DNA from: an uncultured Cellvibrionales bacterium
GTDB lineage: Bacteria; Pseudomonadota; Gammaproteobacteria; Pseudomonadales; Porticoccaceae
Reading direction: 5' to 3'
DNA length: 64,000 bases
Assembly: GCA_913031145.1 (NCBI GenBank)
Contig: CAJWCO010000007.1
Coordinates: 1 to 64,000, forward strand
Position numbers and translations under genes: made by a program. The notes under the pieces are model-generated. The model was not told where the DNA came from, searched no databases, and worked only from the letters and a program-made list of their open reading frames with translations. How positions within the stretch are numbered: position 1 is the stretch's first letter; the number at the start of each line of letters is the position of its first letter. Of this stretch, positions 1 through 9,523 are shown piece by piece.

Positions 1-1985
1 GCCAGTTCAATTTCGACCAAAAGATCATCTGCCGCTACCTGATCGCCAACAGTCACTAACACAGCCGCCACTAACCCGTCGACCTCAGCTACAATTTCAT
101 AATGCATTTTCATCGCTTCAAGCACCGCAACTAACTGACCTTTAACAATCACATCGCCCGCGGAGACAGCCACCTCTAGCAACAATCCGTGCATCGGAGC
201 GATGACCCGCCCACCGCCGACTGAATTGTCTGTAGTGGCATCCAGACTGATTCGATCTTGATACTGAGCGCTGCGCCCATCCTTACCCAAACAAATCTGA
301 CCCGACTGGGCTGCTACGAAATATACCTGCTGCTTGCTACCATCGACTACTAACTCAGCCATTGGTGCGTTCACAGCTAAAACCTCTATCTCGGTACTTT
401 GATTATCGTTCTTCACTGTATAGCGATGGCCGCTCATCGAGACAATCATCAAATCGTAAAACTGATCGTCAAACGCATATTGCCGACGCGTGACCAAAGC
501 CCCCGCGCCACTCCAGTTTTTAAGCTCGTCTGACACTTGCACGCTCGCGCTACTATGCATGTGCCAAGCGAGTTCTGTCTCAATCACGGCGGCTACCGCA
601 GCATCACCAAAGGTGGGGCTGTATTTACGCAAATCTGCATCGCTAAATTCAGCCGCAATAAACGCGGTCGTCGCCTGACCGTCGATAAAGCACTGCTTCT
701 GTAGACAGGCAATCAAAAATTCTTGGTTATTTGCGGTGCCAAACAGCTGGGTGTTTTGGAGGGCTTTTAACAGCTGAAGCCGTGCGATCTCTCGTGTTTC
801 GCCATAACCAATAACTTTTGCAACCATCGGATCATAAAAAGGCGATATCGCTTGACCACTCGCGATGCCCGCATCAATTCGGATACCCGGACCCGCCGCA
901 GGCAGCCACAGTTCAACCGGACCGGCAGCGGGCAAAAAATCTTGACTGGGGTCCTCTGTGTACAACCTCGCTTCAATCGCATGCCCACTCAGATGGACAT
1001 CATCTTGTTCAAGACCCAGTGGCTCGCCTTGGGCAACGCGAATCTGCAATGCAACAAGGTCTAACCCAGTGACCATCTCCGTAACGGGGTGCTCAACCTG
1101 CAAGCGCGTATTCATTTCAAGGAAATAAAAAACGCCGGATGAATCCAGCAAAAACTCAATGGTTCCTGCCCCGCAATACGCTACACTTTTAGCTGCAGCA
1201 ATTGCCGACTGCCCCATTGCCTCCCGCAAGGCCGGTGTCATGATTGGACAAGGTGCCTCCTCAATGACTTTTTGGTGGCGTCTTTGCACCGAACAATCGC
1301 GCTCACCTAGATGGATCGTTTGTCCGTGGGCATCGGCAAACACCTGAATCTCGACGTGCCGTGGCGCAATAATTGCCTTTTCTAAAATAAGCTCTCCCGA
1401 CCCAAAAGCCGATTCAGCTTCAGCGCGCGCCAACGTAATGGCGTTGGCAAGGTCAACATACGCATGAACCAACCGCATGCCGCGACCGCCACCACCGGCC
1501 GCCGCCTTAACCATTATTGGCAAATCAATCTTCATCCCTTCCGCTAGCAGAGCTTCATCAGTTTGCGCATGCCCCTCATAACCGGGAACGCAGGGAACGC
1601 CCGCAGCAATCATCCGTCGCTTTGCTTCAGCTTTATTGCCCATTACATCAATCGCGGTGCGCGGTGGGCCTATAAACACAAGCCCAGCGGCCTCGCAGGC
1701 ACCCGCAAACGCGGCATTTTCACTCAAAAACCCATACCCAGGATGTACGGCCTCGGCGCCACTTGTTGCAGCGGCACGCAGAACTAGATCCGCGACGAGA
1801 TAAGACTCGCCCGCGGGGCTCGGTCCAATTCGGACCGCGTCATCGGCCATGCGAACGTGCGGAGCGTCTGCGTCAGCATCTGAATAAACCGCGATGGTGC
1901 GGTAACCAAGTGCTTTGGCTGTTCGCATTACACGACACGCAATTTCACCGCGATTAGCGATTAAAATACTCTTAAAGCGTTTCAC
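1..1985 (-). CDS. Biotin-containing subunit of an acyl-CoA carboxylase (AtuF/MccA-like), 3' end cut by window edge
   Basis: This is the alpha subunit that carboxylates its own biotin with ATP and bicarbonate and hands CO2 to the carboxyltransferase subunit encoded at 2851-4473. Translation starts KRFKSILIANRGEIACRV, the usual biotin carboxylase N-terminus. The ATP-grasp glycine loop KAAAGGGGRGM is near residue 160 and EMNTRLQVEHPVTE follows. The biotinyl domain ends the protein, with EAMKM and the biotin lysine at about residue 626 (bases 108-110). The start is GTG at 1985, overlapping the hydratase stop by four bases (GTGA), which points to translational coupling. About 661 residues are visible and the reading is still open at base 1, close to the full family length. 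Geranyl-CoA, methylcrotonyl-CoA or a related acyl-CoA could be the substrate; the neighbouring AtuA favours a terpenoid-type substrate. Confidence 0.9.
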   Translation of the reverse strand, partial: MKRFKSILIANRGEIACRVMRTAKALGYRTIAVYSDADADAPHVRMADDAVRIGPSPAGESYLVADLVLRAAATSGAEAVHPGYGFLSENAAFAGACEAAGLVFIGPPRTAIDVMGNKAEAKRRMIAAGVPCVPGYEGHAQTDEALLAEGMKIDLPIMVKAAAGGGGRGMRLVHAYVDLANAITLARAEAESAFGSGELILEKAIIAPRHVEIQVFADAHGQTIHLGERDCSVQRRHQKVIEEAPCPIMTPALREAMGQSAIAAAKSVAYCGAGTIEFLLDSSGVFYFLEMNTRLQVEHPVTEMVTGLDLVALQIRVAQGEPLGLEQDDVHLSGHAIEARLYTEDPSQDFLPAAGPVELWLPAAGPGIRIDAGIASGQAISPFYDPMVAKVIGYGETREIARLQLLKALQNTQLFGTANNQEFLIACLQKQCFIDGQATTAFIAAEFSDADLRKYSPTFGDAAVAAVIETELAWHMHSSASVQVSDELKNWSGAGALVTRRQYAFDDQFYDLMIVSMSGHRYTVKNDNQSTEIEVLAVNAPMAELVVDGSKQQVYFVAAQSGQICLGKDGRSAQYQDRISLDATTDNSVGGGRVIAPMHGLLLEVAVSAGDVIVKGQLVAVLEAMKMHYEIVAEVDGLVAAVLVTVGDQVAADDLLVEIEL

Positions 1986-2821
1986 TCAGGGCGTCCCTTG
2001 GTACCCGAAAGTGCCCAGAATGGCTTGCGCTTTTCGACAAACGCGGCCACGCCCTCAATACCCTCGACACCGAGCATACACTCCGCAAACCCTGCGGCAG
2101 CGAAGTCGAGTGCCTCGGCACGCGGCTTGCGCAGTGTTTCAAACACAATGGCTTTCGTCACCGCGTTCGCTCCCGGTGCGCACGCGGAAATATGTCTGAG
2201 TATCGTCGCGCACTGCGCCTCAAGGTCGTCGGCATCAGACGCCACCGCATGAGCAACACCCAACAAACAGGCCTCATCGCCTTGAAACCGCGCGCCAGTC
2301 AACATTAGGCGACGTGCGTGCGTCAGACCCACGCGCTCGGTCACAAAAGGTGCAATTTGTGCAGGCGGAATACCCAAACTCGTCTCACTTAATCGAAAGC
2401 GCGCGTCGCTGGTGACGAGTGTCACATCCGCAACACAGGCTAGGCCCAACCCACCGCCAATCGCCGCACCCTCAACCAACATAATCACCACCTGAGGTTG
2501 CTCATTAAGCTGCGTCATAAGATGGCCGAATACTCGATTACTGCGGGCCACTTCTGCGGCATCAGCCTGCTGCATCTCAGATTTGAATCCCTTGATATCA
2601 GCACCTGCACAAAATACACCACCCTTGCCGCGCACGACAATCGCGCGAATGCTGCGGTCGTGTTGCACTGCCGACAATGTCTCTGAAAGCTCCTGAATCA
2701 TCTCTGTGGACAGCGCATTGCGCGCCTCTGGACGATTAAACCAAATGCGCAAAACACTCGCCTCACGGTCTAAAACAAGCGTTTCCGTTCGCGGGAGTAC
2801 AGTCTTACTCAAGTCGGTCAT
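1982..2821 (-). CDS. Enoyl-CoA hydratase/isomerase family protein (AtuE/LiuC-like)
   Basis: A 279-residue crotonase-fold protein. It probably hydrates the glutaconyl-CoA-type product made by the neighbouring carboxylase (isohexenylglutaconyl-CoA in the Atu pathway, methylglutaconyl-CoA in leucine breakdown). The oxyanion-hole segments are visible as FCAGADIKGF and EGAAIGGGLGLACVADV. The second catalytic glutamate of crotonases fits SETSLGIPP. The first (the E of GGGCE in mitochondrial crotonase) is Gly here, as I recall for glutaconyl-CoA hydratases. It lies 29 bases downstream of the carboxyltransferase gene and overlaps the next gene by four bases, so it sits inside one operon. The exact substrate cannot be read from sequence. 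Confidence 0.85.
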   Translation of the reverse strand: MTDLSKTVLPRTETLVLDREASVLRIWFNRPEARNALSTEMIQELSETLSAVQHDRSIRAIVVRGKGGVFCAGADIKGFKSEMQQADAAEVARSNRVFGHLMTQLNEQPQVVIMLVEGAAIGGGLGLACVADVTLVTSDARFRLSETSLGIPPAQIAPFVTERVGLTHARRLMLTGARFQGDEACLLGVAHAVASDADDLEAQCATILRHISACAPGANAVTKAIVFETLRKPRAEALDFAAAGFAECMLGVEGIEGVAAFVEKRKPFWALSGTKGRPE

Positions 2822-2850
2822 ATCAATCTCCTAAATTTGCGGTCAACGAT

Positions 2851-4473
2851 TTAAAAACGTGCAACACCAAAGCTATTTGGACGCACAACTCGATTGCGAG
2901 CCTCGCGGACAGTCTCTAACAACATCCCCAGCGTATTGCGCATATCCCTCGGGTCAATCATCCCATCATCGAGCATGTGTCCCGAGGTATAAAACGCATC
3001 GGACTGACCGTCAAAATGCGCTGCGAGCATGATTTCTTGTTGGGAAAGCCGATGTTCATCGGCTTCTTCGCCCCGCGTAGCCGCCTTGCCCCGTGCCACC
3101 ATCGACATTGTTTTGGCCGCCTGTTCCCCACCCATAACACCCATGCGCGCATTGGGTAGCGTATACAAAAAATCTGGATCAAAACCACGCCCACACATAC
3201 CGTAATTGCCCGCGCCAAAACTGGCACCTGTCATCAGCGTAATGCGCGGCACCTCCAGATTCTGTGCCGCTTGAATCATTTTCGACCCGTGCTTGATCAT
3301 ACCGGCCTGTTCCGATTTAGTACCGACGATGTAGCCCGTCGTATTCTGTAAAAATACGGCGGGAATCCCTGCTTGATCAAGCAGTTGTAGAAACTGAGTC
3401 ACCTTATTAGCACCTTGAGGGTCTATCGGTCCGTTATTACCGATAATACCGCAGGCCTGACCAAAAATGTCGGCCTGCAAGCAAACCGTCGTCGCTCCAA
3501 AGCGGGGTTTAAAATCAAGAAAATCTGAGCCGTCAACAACCCGTGCCACCAGTTCACGCATATCATAAGGCGTTCTGTAATCTATCGGTATAATCCCCGC
3601 CAACTCGTCTGAATCATAAATCGGGGAAACAAAACGCTGTGTTTTCGGTATCGCACACTGCGTGTTCCACTGCAGCCGTTTCACTACTTCACGAGTAATT
3701 TGAATGCCTTGCCCATCATTTTCTGCCAAGTATTCCACCAGCCCCGACATTTGTGCATGCATTTCTGCGCCACCCAGCTCCTCCTCAGAAGCAATCTCGC
3801 CTGTGGCAGCTTTGAGCAAGGGAGGGCCCGCTAAAAACGCCCGACCATTGCCTTTGATACCGATCACGTAATCACTCAACCCAGGCATGTAAGCGCCCCC
3901 TGCCGTTGAGGAGCCATGCAATATAGAGATCACGGGTATGCCCGCTTTACTCAGTTTCGCAAGACCACCGAATAAAGAGCCACCGACACTGAACCCCTCG
4001 ACGGTGTAGTTGGTCAAATCACCGCCCGCACTCTCGACCAAATGTACAAAAGGAAGTTTTTGTTGAAGCGCGATCTGTTCAGCACGTCGAATTTTATAGC
4101 CGCCCGCTGTCGTGAGTGAACCGGCCATAATCCCACTATCATCGACTACAATCATACACCGAGTACTGGCAATAAAGCCCATACCAGCTATAACGGTAGA
4201 GCCCGGAATCGATTGCTCCTCTTTTTTGGTGTCAACTAGATAACCCGCCAAGTTGCCAACCGGTAAAAACGGCATGCCGGGATCCAACAGCCGAGCTAGG
4301 CGCTCGCGGGGGGTTAGTTGTCCACGTGCATCGAACCGTGGTTTGCGCTTTTCAGATAGCGCCGCGCCGCGTGCATTTAACCGCGTCAGTTTATCCACCA
4401 ACTCTAGCATCTGAACGCGGTTGCGCTGAAAAGCTTCCGAGTTCACGTTGATTTTGGATAGAAATACGGACAT
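2851..4473 (-). CDS. Acyl-CoA carboxylase carboxyltransferase subunit (geranyl/methylcrotonyl-CoA carboxylase beta-like)
   Basis: A 540-residue carboxyl transferase with the duplicated crotonase-like fold. It moves CO2 from biotin onto the gamma-carbon of an alpha,beta-unsaturated acyl-CoA. Family landmarks are RLARLLDPG near residue 60, GSSTAGGAYMPG near 195, EELGGAEMHAQMSGL near 240, and TGASFGAGNYGMCGRGFDP followed by MGGEQAAKTMS near 430-460. EELGGAEMHA and the Gly-rich VGGSLFGG stretch (where methylcrotonyl-CoA carboxylases have FGRIFF) look more like geranyl-CoA carboxylase beta than MccB. This comparison is by eye. It is the second gene of the four-gene run AtuA, this gene, hydratase, biotin subunit, with gaps of 68 and 29 bases on its two sides. 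Confidence 0.88.
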   Translation of the reverse strand: MSVFLSKINVNSEAFQRNRVQMLELVDKLTRLNARGAALSEKRKPRFDARGQLTPRERLARLLDPGMPFLPVGNLAGYLVDTKKEEQSIPGSTVIAGMGFIASTRCMIVVDDSGIMAGSLTTAGGYKIRRAEQIALQQKLPFVHLVESAGGDLTNYTVEGFSVGGSLFGGLAKLSKAGIPVISILHGSSTAGGAYMPGLSDYVIGIKGNGRAFLAGPPLLKAATGEIASEEELGGAEMHAQMSGLVEYLAENDGQGIQITREVVKRLQWNTQCAIPKTQRFVSPIYDSDELAGIIPIDYRTPYDMRELVARVVDGSDFLDFKPRFGATTVCLQADIFGQACGIIGNNGPIDPQGANKVTQFLQLLDQAGIPAVFLQNTTGYIVGTKSEQAGMIKHGSKMIQAAQNLEVPRITLMTGASFGAGNYGMCGRGFDPDFLYTLPNARMGVMGGEQAAKTMSMVARGKAATRGEEADEHRLSQQEIMLAAHFDGQSDAFYTSGHMLDDGMIDPRDMRNTLGMLLETVREARNRVVRPNSFGVARF

Positions 4474-4541
4474 AAGTGTTTCTCCAACGAAGCGTTAATA
4501 GCGACTTTATTTCATCGCCAATAATGACCCATTATCATACA

Positions 4542-6365
4542 TCACGCATACCCCAAATCTGCCGCTAATTGGCGGCTGATTGGAATGGATACATCTAATA
4601 AAATTTGCGCATACCCTTTTCCCTGAGGGTCATTACGTAGACTTGCCATACCCCCGCCGCCGAGTACTTGATGTAGCAAAAAGTTGATTGCGTGGGTGCC
4701 CGGCATCAAATAACGCTCGACATACTCAGCACTGCGGTCGGAAGCACCTGGCGGCAAAAAATGAGCAAAACGCTGCGCAACCCGCTTTGGCGTGAGCGCG
4801 TTAAAAAGATAGGGGAGATATTCAGGGCGGCGCGCGATAATACCCACATTGGCCTTGTCGCCCTTGTCACCACTTCGTCCCCATGCAAGCGCTAGCAACG
4901 GAACATTGACGCAGTCATTGTCGGTAGGCGTGATAGGCGACGTTGGACGTTGAATCATTTGACTGTCGAATGCCGCACCAGCAATGTCGGGGCACGCCAA
5001 AACACGCCCGTCAATGTCTATCGAAATCTGTACTGTACCTTTGGGCAGGGCAAACGAAAACAAGCGAACAATCGGCGAGGGTCTGGGTCTCCCTCCCTGA
5101 AACCCTGACAGGCCCGGTGGCGTCGCCAGCCCTAAACCTACCGCCTCTCGCAAAAAAATACCTACAGCGGCTGCATCCGCGTGTTTGACTGCAATTTTCA
5201 TGGCAACCTCGCGAGATCCAGTCATCGCCGCACAGGCACCAAACTGACTCTCAGCGCCAATGAGCTCAATACTGGTTTCACTGTAATCGGACAAGCCGTT
5301 TGATGTGCACGTTTGGCGTGCCGCCTTAAAGATAGCCGTGGCCAATTTTTGTGCTTTTTTATCTGCTTCGACCCCATAAAACGTCATGTAGGTGCCGCCG
5401 CGGAATTCGTGCGCATAGGTGGCACACACTTTGTATGAACCGGGCGCTGGCAAACCCGTCGCGCCCGAAACAGAAACTCGGTCAGCATCCAGCTGTTGCA
5501 GTTTTACTTGAGAAAAGTCGCAGACGACGTCGGGCAGCATGTAGGCTTGTGGATCACCAATCTCGTAAACCAACTGCTCAGCAATTGTTGCAACACTTAC
5601 CAAACCACCCGTGTTACTCGGCTTGGAACACACAAAATCCCCATCATCACTCATCTCGGCGATCGGATACCCAATTTTATCTAGATCTTCGACCGCTTCC
5701 CAATCGGTAAAATTTCCACCCGTTGCCTGCGGACCACACTCCAAAATATGCCCCGCTAGAGATCCCATAGCCAGTGCGTGGAGGTCGTCTCGACCCCAAC
5801 CAAATGAGTGAATACAAGCGCCCAAGGTGACTGCACTGTCTACACAGCGACCTGTTATCACGATATCCGCGCCCTCATCCAGCGCAAGGGCTATCGGAAA
5901 CGCCCCCAAATAGACATTGATACTAGCGATCTTTTCGGGTGGTGGAAAAGCCGCACCGCTGAACATCTCTACAAAGTCGCCATTGGCAAACTGGTCGCGC
6001 TGTGAAATTAAGTCATCTCCCAGCACGCAGGCAACTTTTAAGTCTAAGCCTTGATCGGCAATTACAGCGCCCAAGGCTTGTGCACAAGCCTTGGGGTTTA
6101 CGCCCCCCGCATTTGACACGACACGCACGCCTTGCCGAGCAATTTCTTTGAGATTGGGCTTCATCGCTGCCGAAATAAAATCGAGGGCATAACCGGTATC
6201 GGGCGCTTTGGCGCGGGCACGCGCCATGATCGACATGGTGATTTCAGCCAAATAATCATAAACAATAAAGTCTACAATTTCCGCATTAAGTAATTGCGCC
6301 GTGGCCCTTGGGGCGTCACCCCAAAATCCGCTAGCACCCGCTATGCGACATGTTTTCTTGACCAT
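4542..6365 (-). CDS. atuA: AtuA family protein (DUF1446, acyclic terpene utilisation)
   Basis: A 607-residue protein of the DUF1446/AtuA family. The N-terminal part begins CRIAGASGFWGDAP and contains SNAGGVNPKACAQAL and ITGRCVDSAVTLG, all typical of the family. The C-terminal ~100 residues (LALAWGRSGDKGDKANVGI to HQVLGGGGMASLR) form the AtuA-like small domain. In Pseudomonas aeruginosa atuA heads the citronellol/geraniol operon, but its biochemical role is not established. Here it is the first gene of the carboxylase run. The symbol is used at family level; these proteins also occur in clusters for other branched acyl-CoAs. Upstream of its start lie about 1.7 kb of decayed DNA. Confidence 0.85.
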   Translation of the reverse strand: MVKKTCRIAGASGFWGDAPRATAQLLNAEIVDFIVYDYLAEITMSIMARARAKAPDTGYALDFISAAMKPNLKEIARQGVRVVSNAGGVNPKACAQALGAVIADQGLDLKVACVLGDDLISQRDQFANGDFVEMFSGAAFPPPEKIASINVYLGAFPIALALDEGADIVITGRCVDSAVTLGACIHSFGWGRDDLHALAMGSLAGHILECGPQATGGNFTDWEAVEDLDKIGYPIAEMSDDGDFVCSKPSNTGGLVSVATIAEQLVYEIGDPQAYMLPDVVCDFSQVKLQQLDADRVSVSGATGLPAPGSYKVCATYAHEFRGGTYMTFYGVEADKKAQKLATAIFKAARQTCTSNGLSDYSETSIELIGAESQFGACAAMTGSREVAMKIAVKHADAAAVGIFLREAVGLGLATPPGLSGFQGGRPRPSPIVRLFSFALPKGTVQISIDIDGRVLACPDIAGAAFDSQMIQRPTSPITPTDNDCVNVPLLALAWGRSGDKGDKANVGIIARRPEYLPYLFNALTPKRVAQRFAHFLPPGASDRSAEYVERYLMPGTHAINFLLHQVLGGGGMASLRNDPQGKGYAQILLDVSIPISRQLAADLGYA

Positions 6366-6641
6366 CTAAAGCTCTCCGTAAATCCTACAATCTTAACGTC
6401 AACACAGCCGGATGGTACGTTGCTCGACATGCTTCACCTCGTGCAAGGGGCATAACAGCATCAGCATCACCTCCCAAAAAACTGCCGGCAGGGTCGCAAC
6501 GCCCCTACGTGTCGGGCACCTTACTGCTAAAGTACGCGTAAAACCCCCATTATGAAAATGCTACGCTATTTATACCACCGACGCTTAGGATTTCATGCCA
6601 AACATGTAAGGGGCTATGCCAATAGCACTAAGCGCTCGCCG

Positions 6642-7040
6642 TCAGCAGCACCTGACCCCACAGATCAAATAAGAGGTATTACGCCATCCGATCACTGCAC
6701 CCAACGTACCTGCAATCAAGAACGCCGCAACCGAACCCAAAGGCACCGCCAAATAGTAGATGGCAGAGGCGGTGCCGCGTTTATACTATCGAAAAAGATC
6801 AGCAATGATCGACATCACCGATGGCTTCATAGTGGACTCGCCCACCCCGATAAAACGCCGCGCATCGGCGATCTGGGCGACGTTTTTGGCGGTTCCAGAA
6901 ATACCGTCCATGGTTCTTCACCGTCAAGCCCGCAGCGATTAGGCGATGACGACTGTATATGATCCATTTGGCTAATCCGTTATCGATGATTTTACACAGC
7001 GGCTTGGACCAATACTGATGACCCATTAGCACCCGCCCAC
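6642..7040 (-). pseudogene. Decayed MFS transporter fragment (N-terminal half)
   Basis: No open gene survives, but the minus strand reads as part of an MFS permease once one frameshift is allowed. From base 6908 down, one frame gives GISGTAKNVAQIADARRF then IGVGESTMKPSVMSIIADLF. This is the TM4-TM5 region of spinster-like MFS proteins (normally GVGE...P...I.DLFP). An in-frame TAG at 6786-6788 follows. The same frame continues RGTASAIYYLAVPLGSVAA and LIAGTLGAVIGWRN, then stops at 6642-6644. Just upstream another frame gives RHRLIAAGLTV, matching the loop before TM4. At least one stop and one frameshift are therefore inside the core. A permease lost from an acyl-CoA catabolic cluster is a plausible reading. 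Confidence 0.6.
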
Positions 7041-7194
7041 ACAACCGGTAGCATCTAATTTACTCACAACAAAAGAGTCTAGCGGATTTACCGTAGCGCC
7101 GATAGTTGCGGAATTCTGTAATATCCAAAGTCGTCAAAGGCCAGGCAAAAAGAAGAGCCGTTATGTATCTACTGTTACTCTCTGTGTTGTGACG

Positions 7195-7960
7195 CACCAT
7201 TTGGTGTATTGCTCTTTCCCGGTACCCATTTTTTTAGACCGGCGTTGATGATTGCGAGTTGCCTAGGTGAGGGTCCTTCCTCTAATGATGCAACGCCGTG
7301 GAGCATCTTAACTCGCGTTGAAACCTACGATTCAATAACGTCTATCGTTTTTCTTTCGCTCCGCTCATCAGTAGATAAAAGAATGTCCATGTTGCAAGGA
7401 TAGAAAGGGCACTGAAAAAAATGCCTGAAATATAACGGCATGTGAGCTTCGCTAGTCGCGCCAATCTCAGCGGCATAAGCTACAGAGCCAAGCTGACGGA
7501 CAAAGATATAAAAATAGTATCATTAAGATAAAGATCGCAACTGCGCACTCTGTGCATTTTTCGCAATATTGATTGGCAATGGTGCCGTTTACATATCTGC
7601 CAACCACAGCTCCCAAGCCCGCGGGGACAGAACCATACCCGAACTTACCACCTTAAAATACGCGTGTAATGCACTCGAGGTCCGCTGATAGCTCACTCTA
7701 CTCCTGCGAGAGACTCTTTATCCCCGATAGAAGCCGCACGGTAGCAGCACGGTAGCCGCAATGAATACCATCGGTATGAGGCAGAGCTCCAATGGTTTTT
7801 TATACCCAACGGTACGCCACGGATAACGTGGTCATGCTTTAGAGTACGCCGCCTATGCGCTCTATGCAAAAATAGCGTGCGTGGCTGAACCACCGAGCTA
7901 AACCATTTGACGAGTCGCTTAGATGCGAAGGTAAACTGCAAAAAATCGTTAAATAATCAG
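7195..7960 (-). pseudogene. Possible second, badly decayed MFS-like remnant
   Basis: This gene-free stretch shows only short suggestive pieces on the minus strand. At 7195-7312 there is EEGPSPRQLAIINAGLKKW followed by VPG, which resembles the EGP...KWFP segment of anion:cation-symporter MFS proteins. At about 7342-7420 there is SALSILATWTFFYLLM followed by SGAKEKR and a stop, like an MFS C-terminus. Near 7560-7660 there is GYGSVPAGLGAVVGRYVNG followed by hydrophobic runs. The order of the pieces does not fit a single intact permease, so more than one gene or a rearrangement may be involved. Confidence is low. No promoter, repeat or RNA gene is evident here. Confidence 0.28.
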
Positions 7961-8117
7961 AGTTGCCGGGCACACTCGGCCGCTCAGAAACCTTACCTCG
8001 AATGCAATTTTGACTTGCTTTTAACGACGGAGATTTTTACAGTACTCGGGTGTTTAGTGTGCAGTAATGCTCGCTGATTAACCACCTAATAACAAATCAA
8101 ATAGAGAGGATCGAAAC

Positions 8118-8417
8118 ATGTCATTAGAATCATTAACAACCGGCCTGCGAGAAAAAATAGGTGAAGACTCAGGGCTAGGGGCCACCTTAAAATTTGACTT
8201 CGGTGATGATGGATATCTTTTTTTAGATGCCACGCAAACACCTAACATAATCTCTAATGAAGACGGTGACGCGCAATGTACGATGATCCTAAGCCTAGAA
8301 AATTTTATGGCGATGGCCGACGGTAGCCTTGACGGCACCGCAGCGTTTATGTCGGGCAAGTTAAAAATTGAGGGTGATATGGGCATTGCCATGAAGTTAG
8401 GCCCTATTTTAGGATGA
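8118..8417 (+). CDS. SCP2 sterol-binding domain protein
   Basis: A 99-residue single-domain SCP2 protein. SCP2 domains bind lipids or acyl-CoAs in a hydrophobic tunnel and often sit with fatty-acid or sterol degradation genes. The typical second half is clear: GDAQCTMILSLENFMAMADG, then a segment TAAFMSGKLKIEGDMGIAMK ending at LGPIL. The start ATG follows a GAGAGGA ribosome site. It is the only intact gene in the decayed 6.4-9.5 kb interval and reads opposite to the flanking Atu-like genes, so it must have its own promoter or be a remnant transcription unit. Confidence 0.85.
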   Translation: MSLESLTTGLREKIGEDSGLGATLKFDFGDDGYLFLDATQTPNIISNEDGDAQCTMILSLENFMAMADGSLDGTAAFMSGKLKIEGDMGIAMKLGPILG

Positions 8418-8505
8418 GTTAAATTGGGTCAAATACCGCTGAAAAAGCTGCATGGGGAATCATTCATGAGGCTTGTTGATGGCACAGAAAACACTGCATA
8501 AATCT

Positions 8506-9505
8506 CTAAGGCGCTAACGAATGTACACCGATGGCAGGCATTTTTAAGCGACCAATATAGAGCTGATCAAATCGTTGACGCGCACTCGTGACATTTGAAA
8601 GCGCGACCCACTGTCTTGTAAATTCTGAATCAATTATCCCTCTGAATTCAACGCGAAAACAATGCTTGGCTGCACTCCGTGCGGGGTCATGCGGCGCGGT
8701 AGTCCACCCACTAACTGTCGAATGAACGGCCAATGAACCAAAGCATTATCGCGCACAGACGGTGCACCCAGCCAAAACCTATCACGACCGTCAAACTCTC
8801 TCTTCAACCAGAGCCTGTGAATGGTTCCAGTCCCTGCCTCTGCCCTAAAACATACTGCTCTTCAGGCACGAATGCCACGCCCTCTGCAAAAAAAACCATC
8901 CATCGGCGCGGTGAAAACGCCGGTGTCCGCCCGACAACTGGTCAACCGAGCAGTAGCCGACGCCTCGATCAAACTATCCCGCACATCATCATAACCAAAG
9001 CGAGTGCTTGATCAAAAAACCAGAGAGTGCCGTCATCCGCGAGATCCAAGCCATTAAAAAAGCCAAATGGCCGGCCATTTATCCTCGTGGCCAAGACTTC
9101 AATCTGGCCACTTGAGTTAATCAATAGCAAACCGCACTTGGCAACAGCGACAATTAATTGGCCCGTCGGATTGAAGCGCAGTCCCAGCGGTCTTCCCCCC
9201 GTATTAGTAAATAGCTTACTTTTAGAAGTTAGTGGGTTGATGCGTAAAATTCAGCCATCTTGATATCCAGTGAAAAGGTGCCCCACTTCATCGAACGCAA
9301 TACCTTCAGGCACCACACCAGCGCCTTCGGCGAGCGGCATTATAGTCGACAGCAGATCATTGGCCGCATAAATACCTCGGATTTCAGGATTCGCGGGCAC
9401 CTCTCGCCATACGGATTCAAGATCAGCGTTTAGCCACAGCGCACTAACGATCAGTAGGATAAGCGACGCCGGCAACACCTCTAAAAGAAGCGCCCATTGA
9501 CGCAT
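8506..9505 (-). pseudogene. Broken strictosidine synthase/SMP-30-like gene
   Basis: The minus strand carries an almost full-length beta-propeller gene of the strictosidine synthase-like/SMP-30 family with several lesions. It starts at 9505 (MRQWALLLEVLPASLILL) and runs through EGIAFDEVGHLFTGYQDG, then an in-frame TGA at 9251-9253. The same frame continues TNTGGRPLGLRFNPTGQLIV and FNGLDLADDGTLWFFDQ. A shift near 9000 leads to STRFGYDDVRDSLIEA. A shift at the A8 run 8888-8895 leads to FAEGVAFVPEEQYVLG. Another gives IHRLWLK and FWLGAPSVRDNALVHWPF, with a stop at 8634-8636. A last shift gives QLYIGRLKMPAIGVHSL. It begins 18 bases after the acyl-CoA dehydrogenase gene, so it was once the next gene of that operon. 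Substitutions beyond homopolymers make true decay more likely than sequencing error. Confidence 0.8.
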
Positions 9506-9523
9506 TGCTCTCGTCTCTTGCGG

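Noticed and set aside
6552-6962. 136-codon open frame on the plus strand near the MFS remnant
   Set aside because: Low-complexity basic translation; the minus strand carries recognisable MFS fragments instead.
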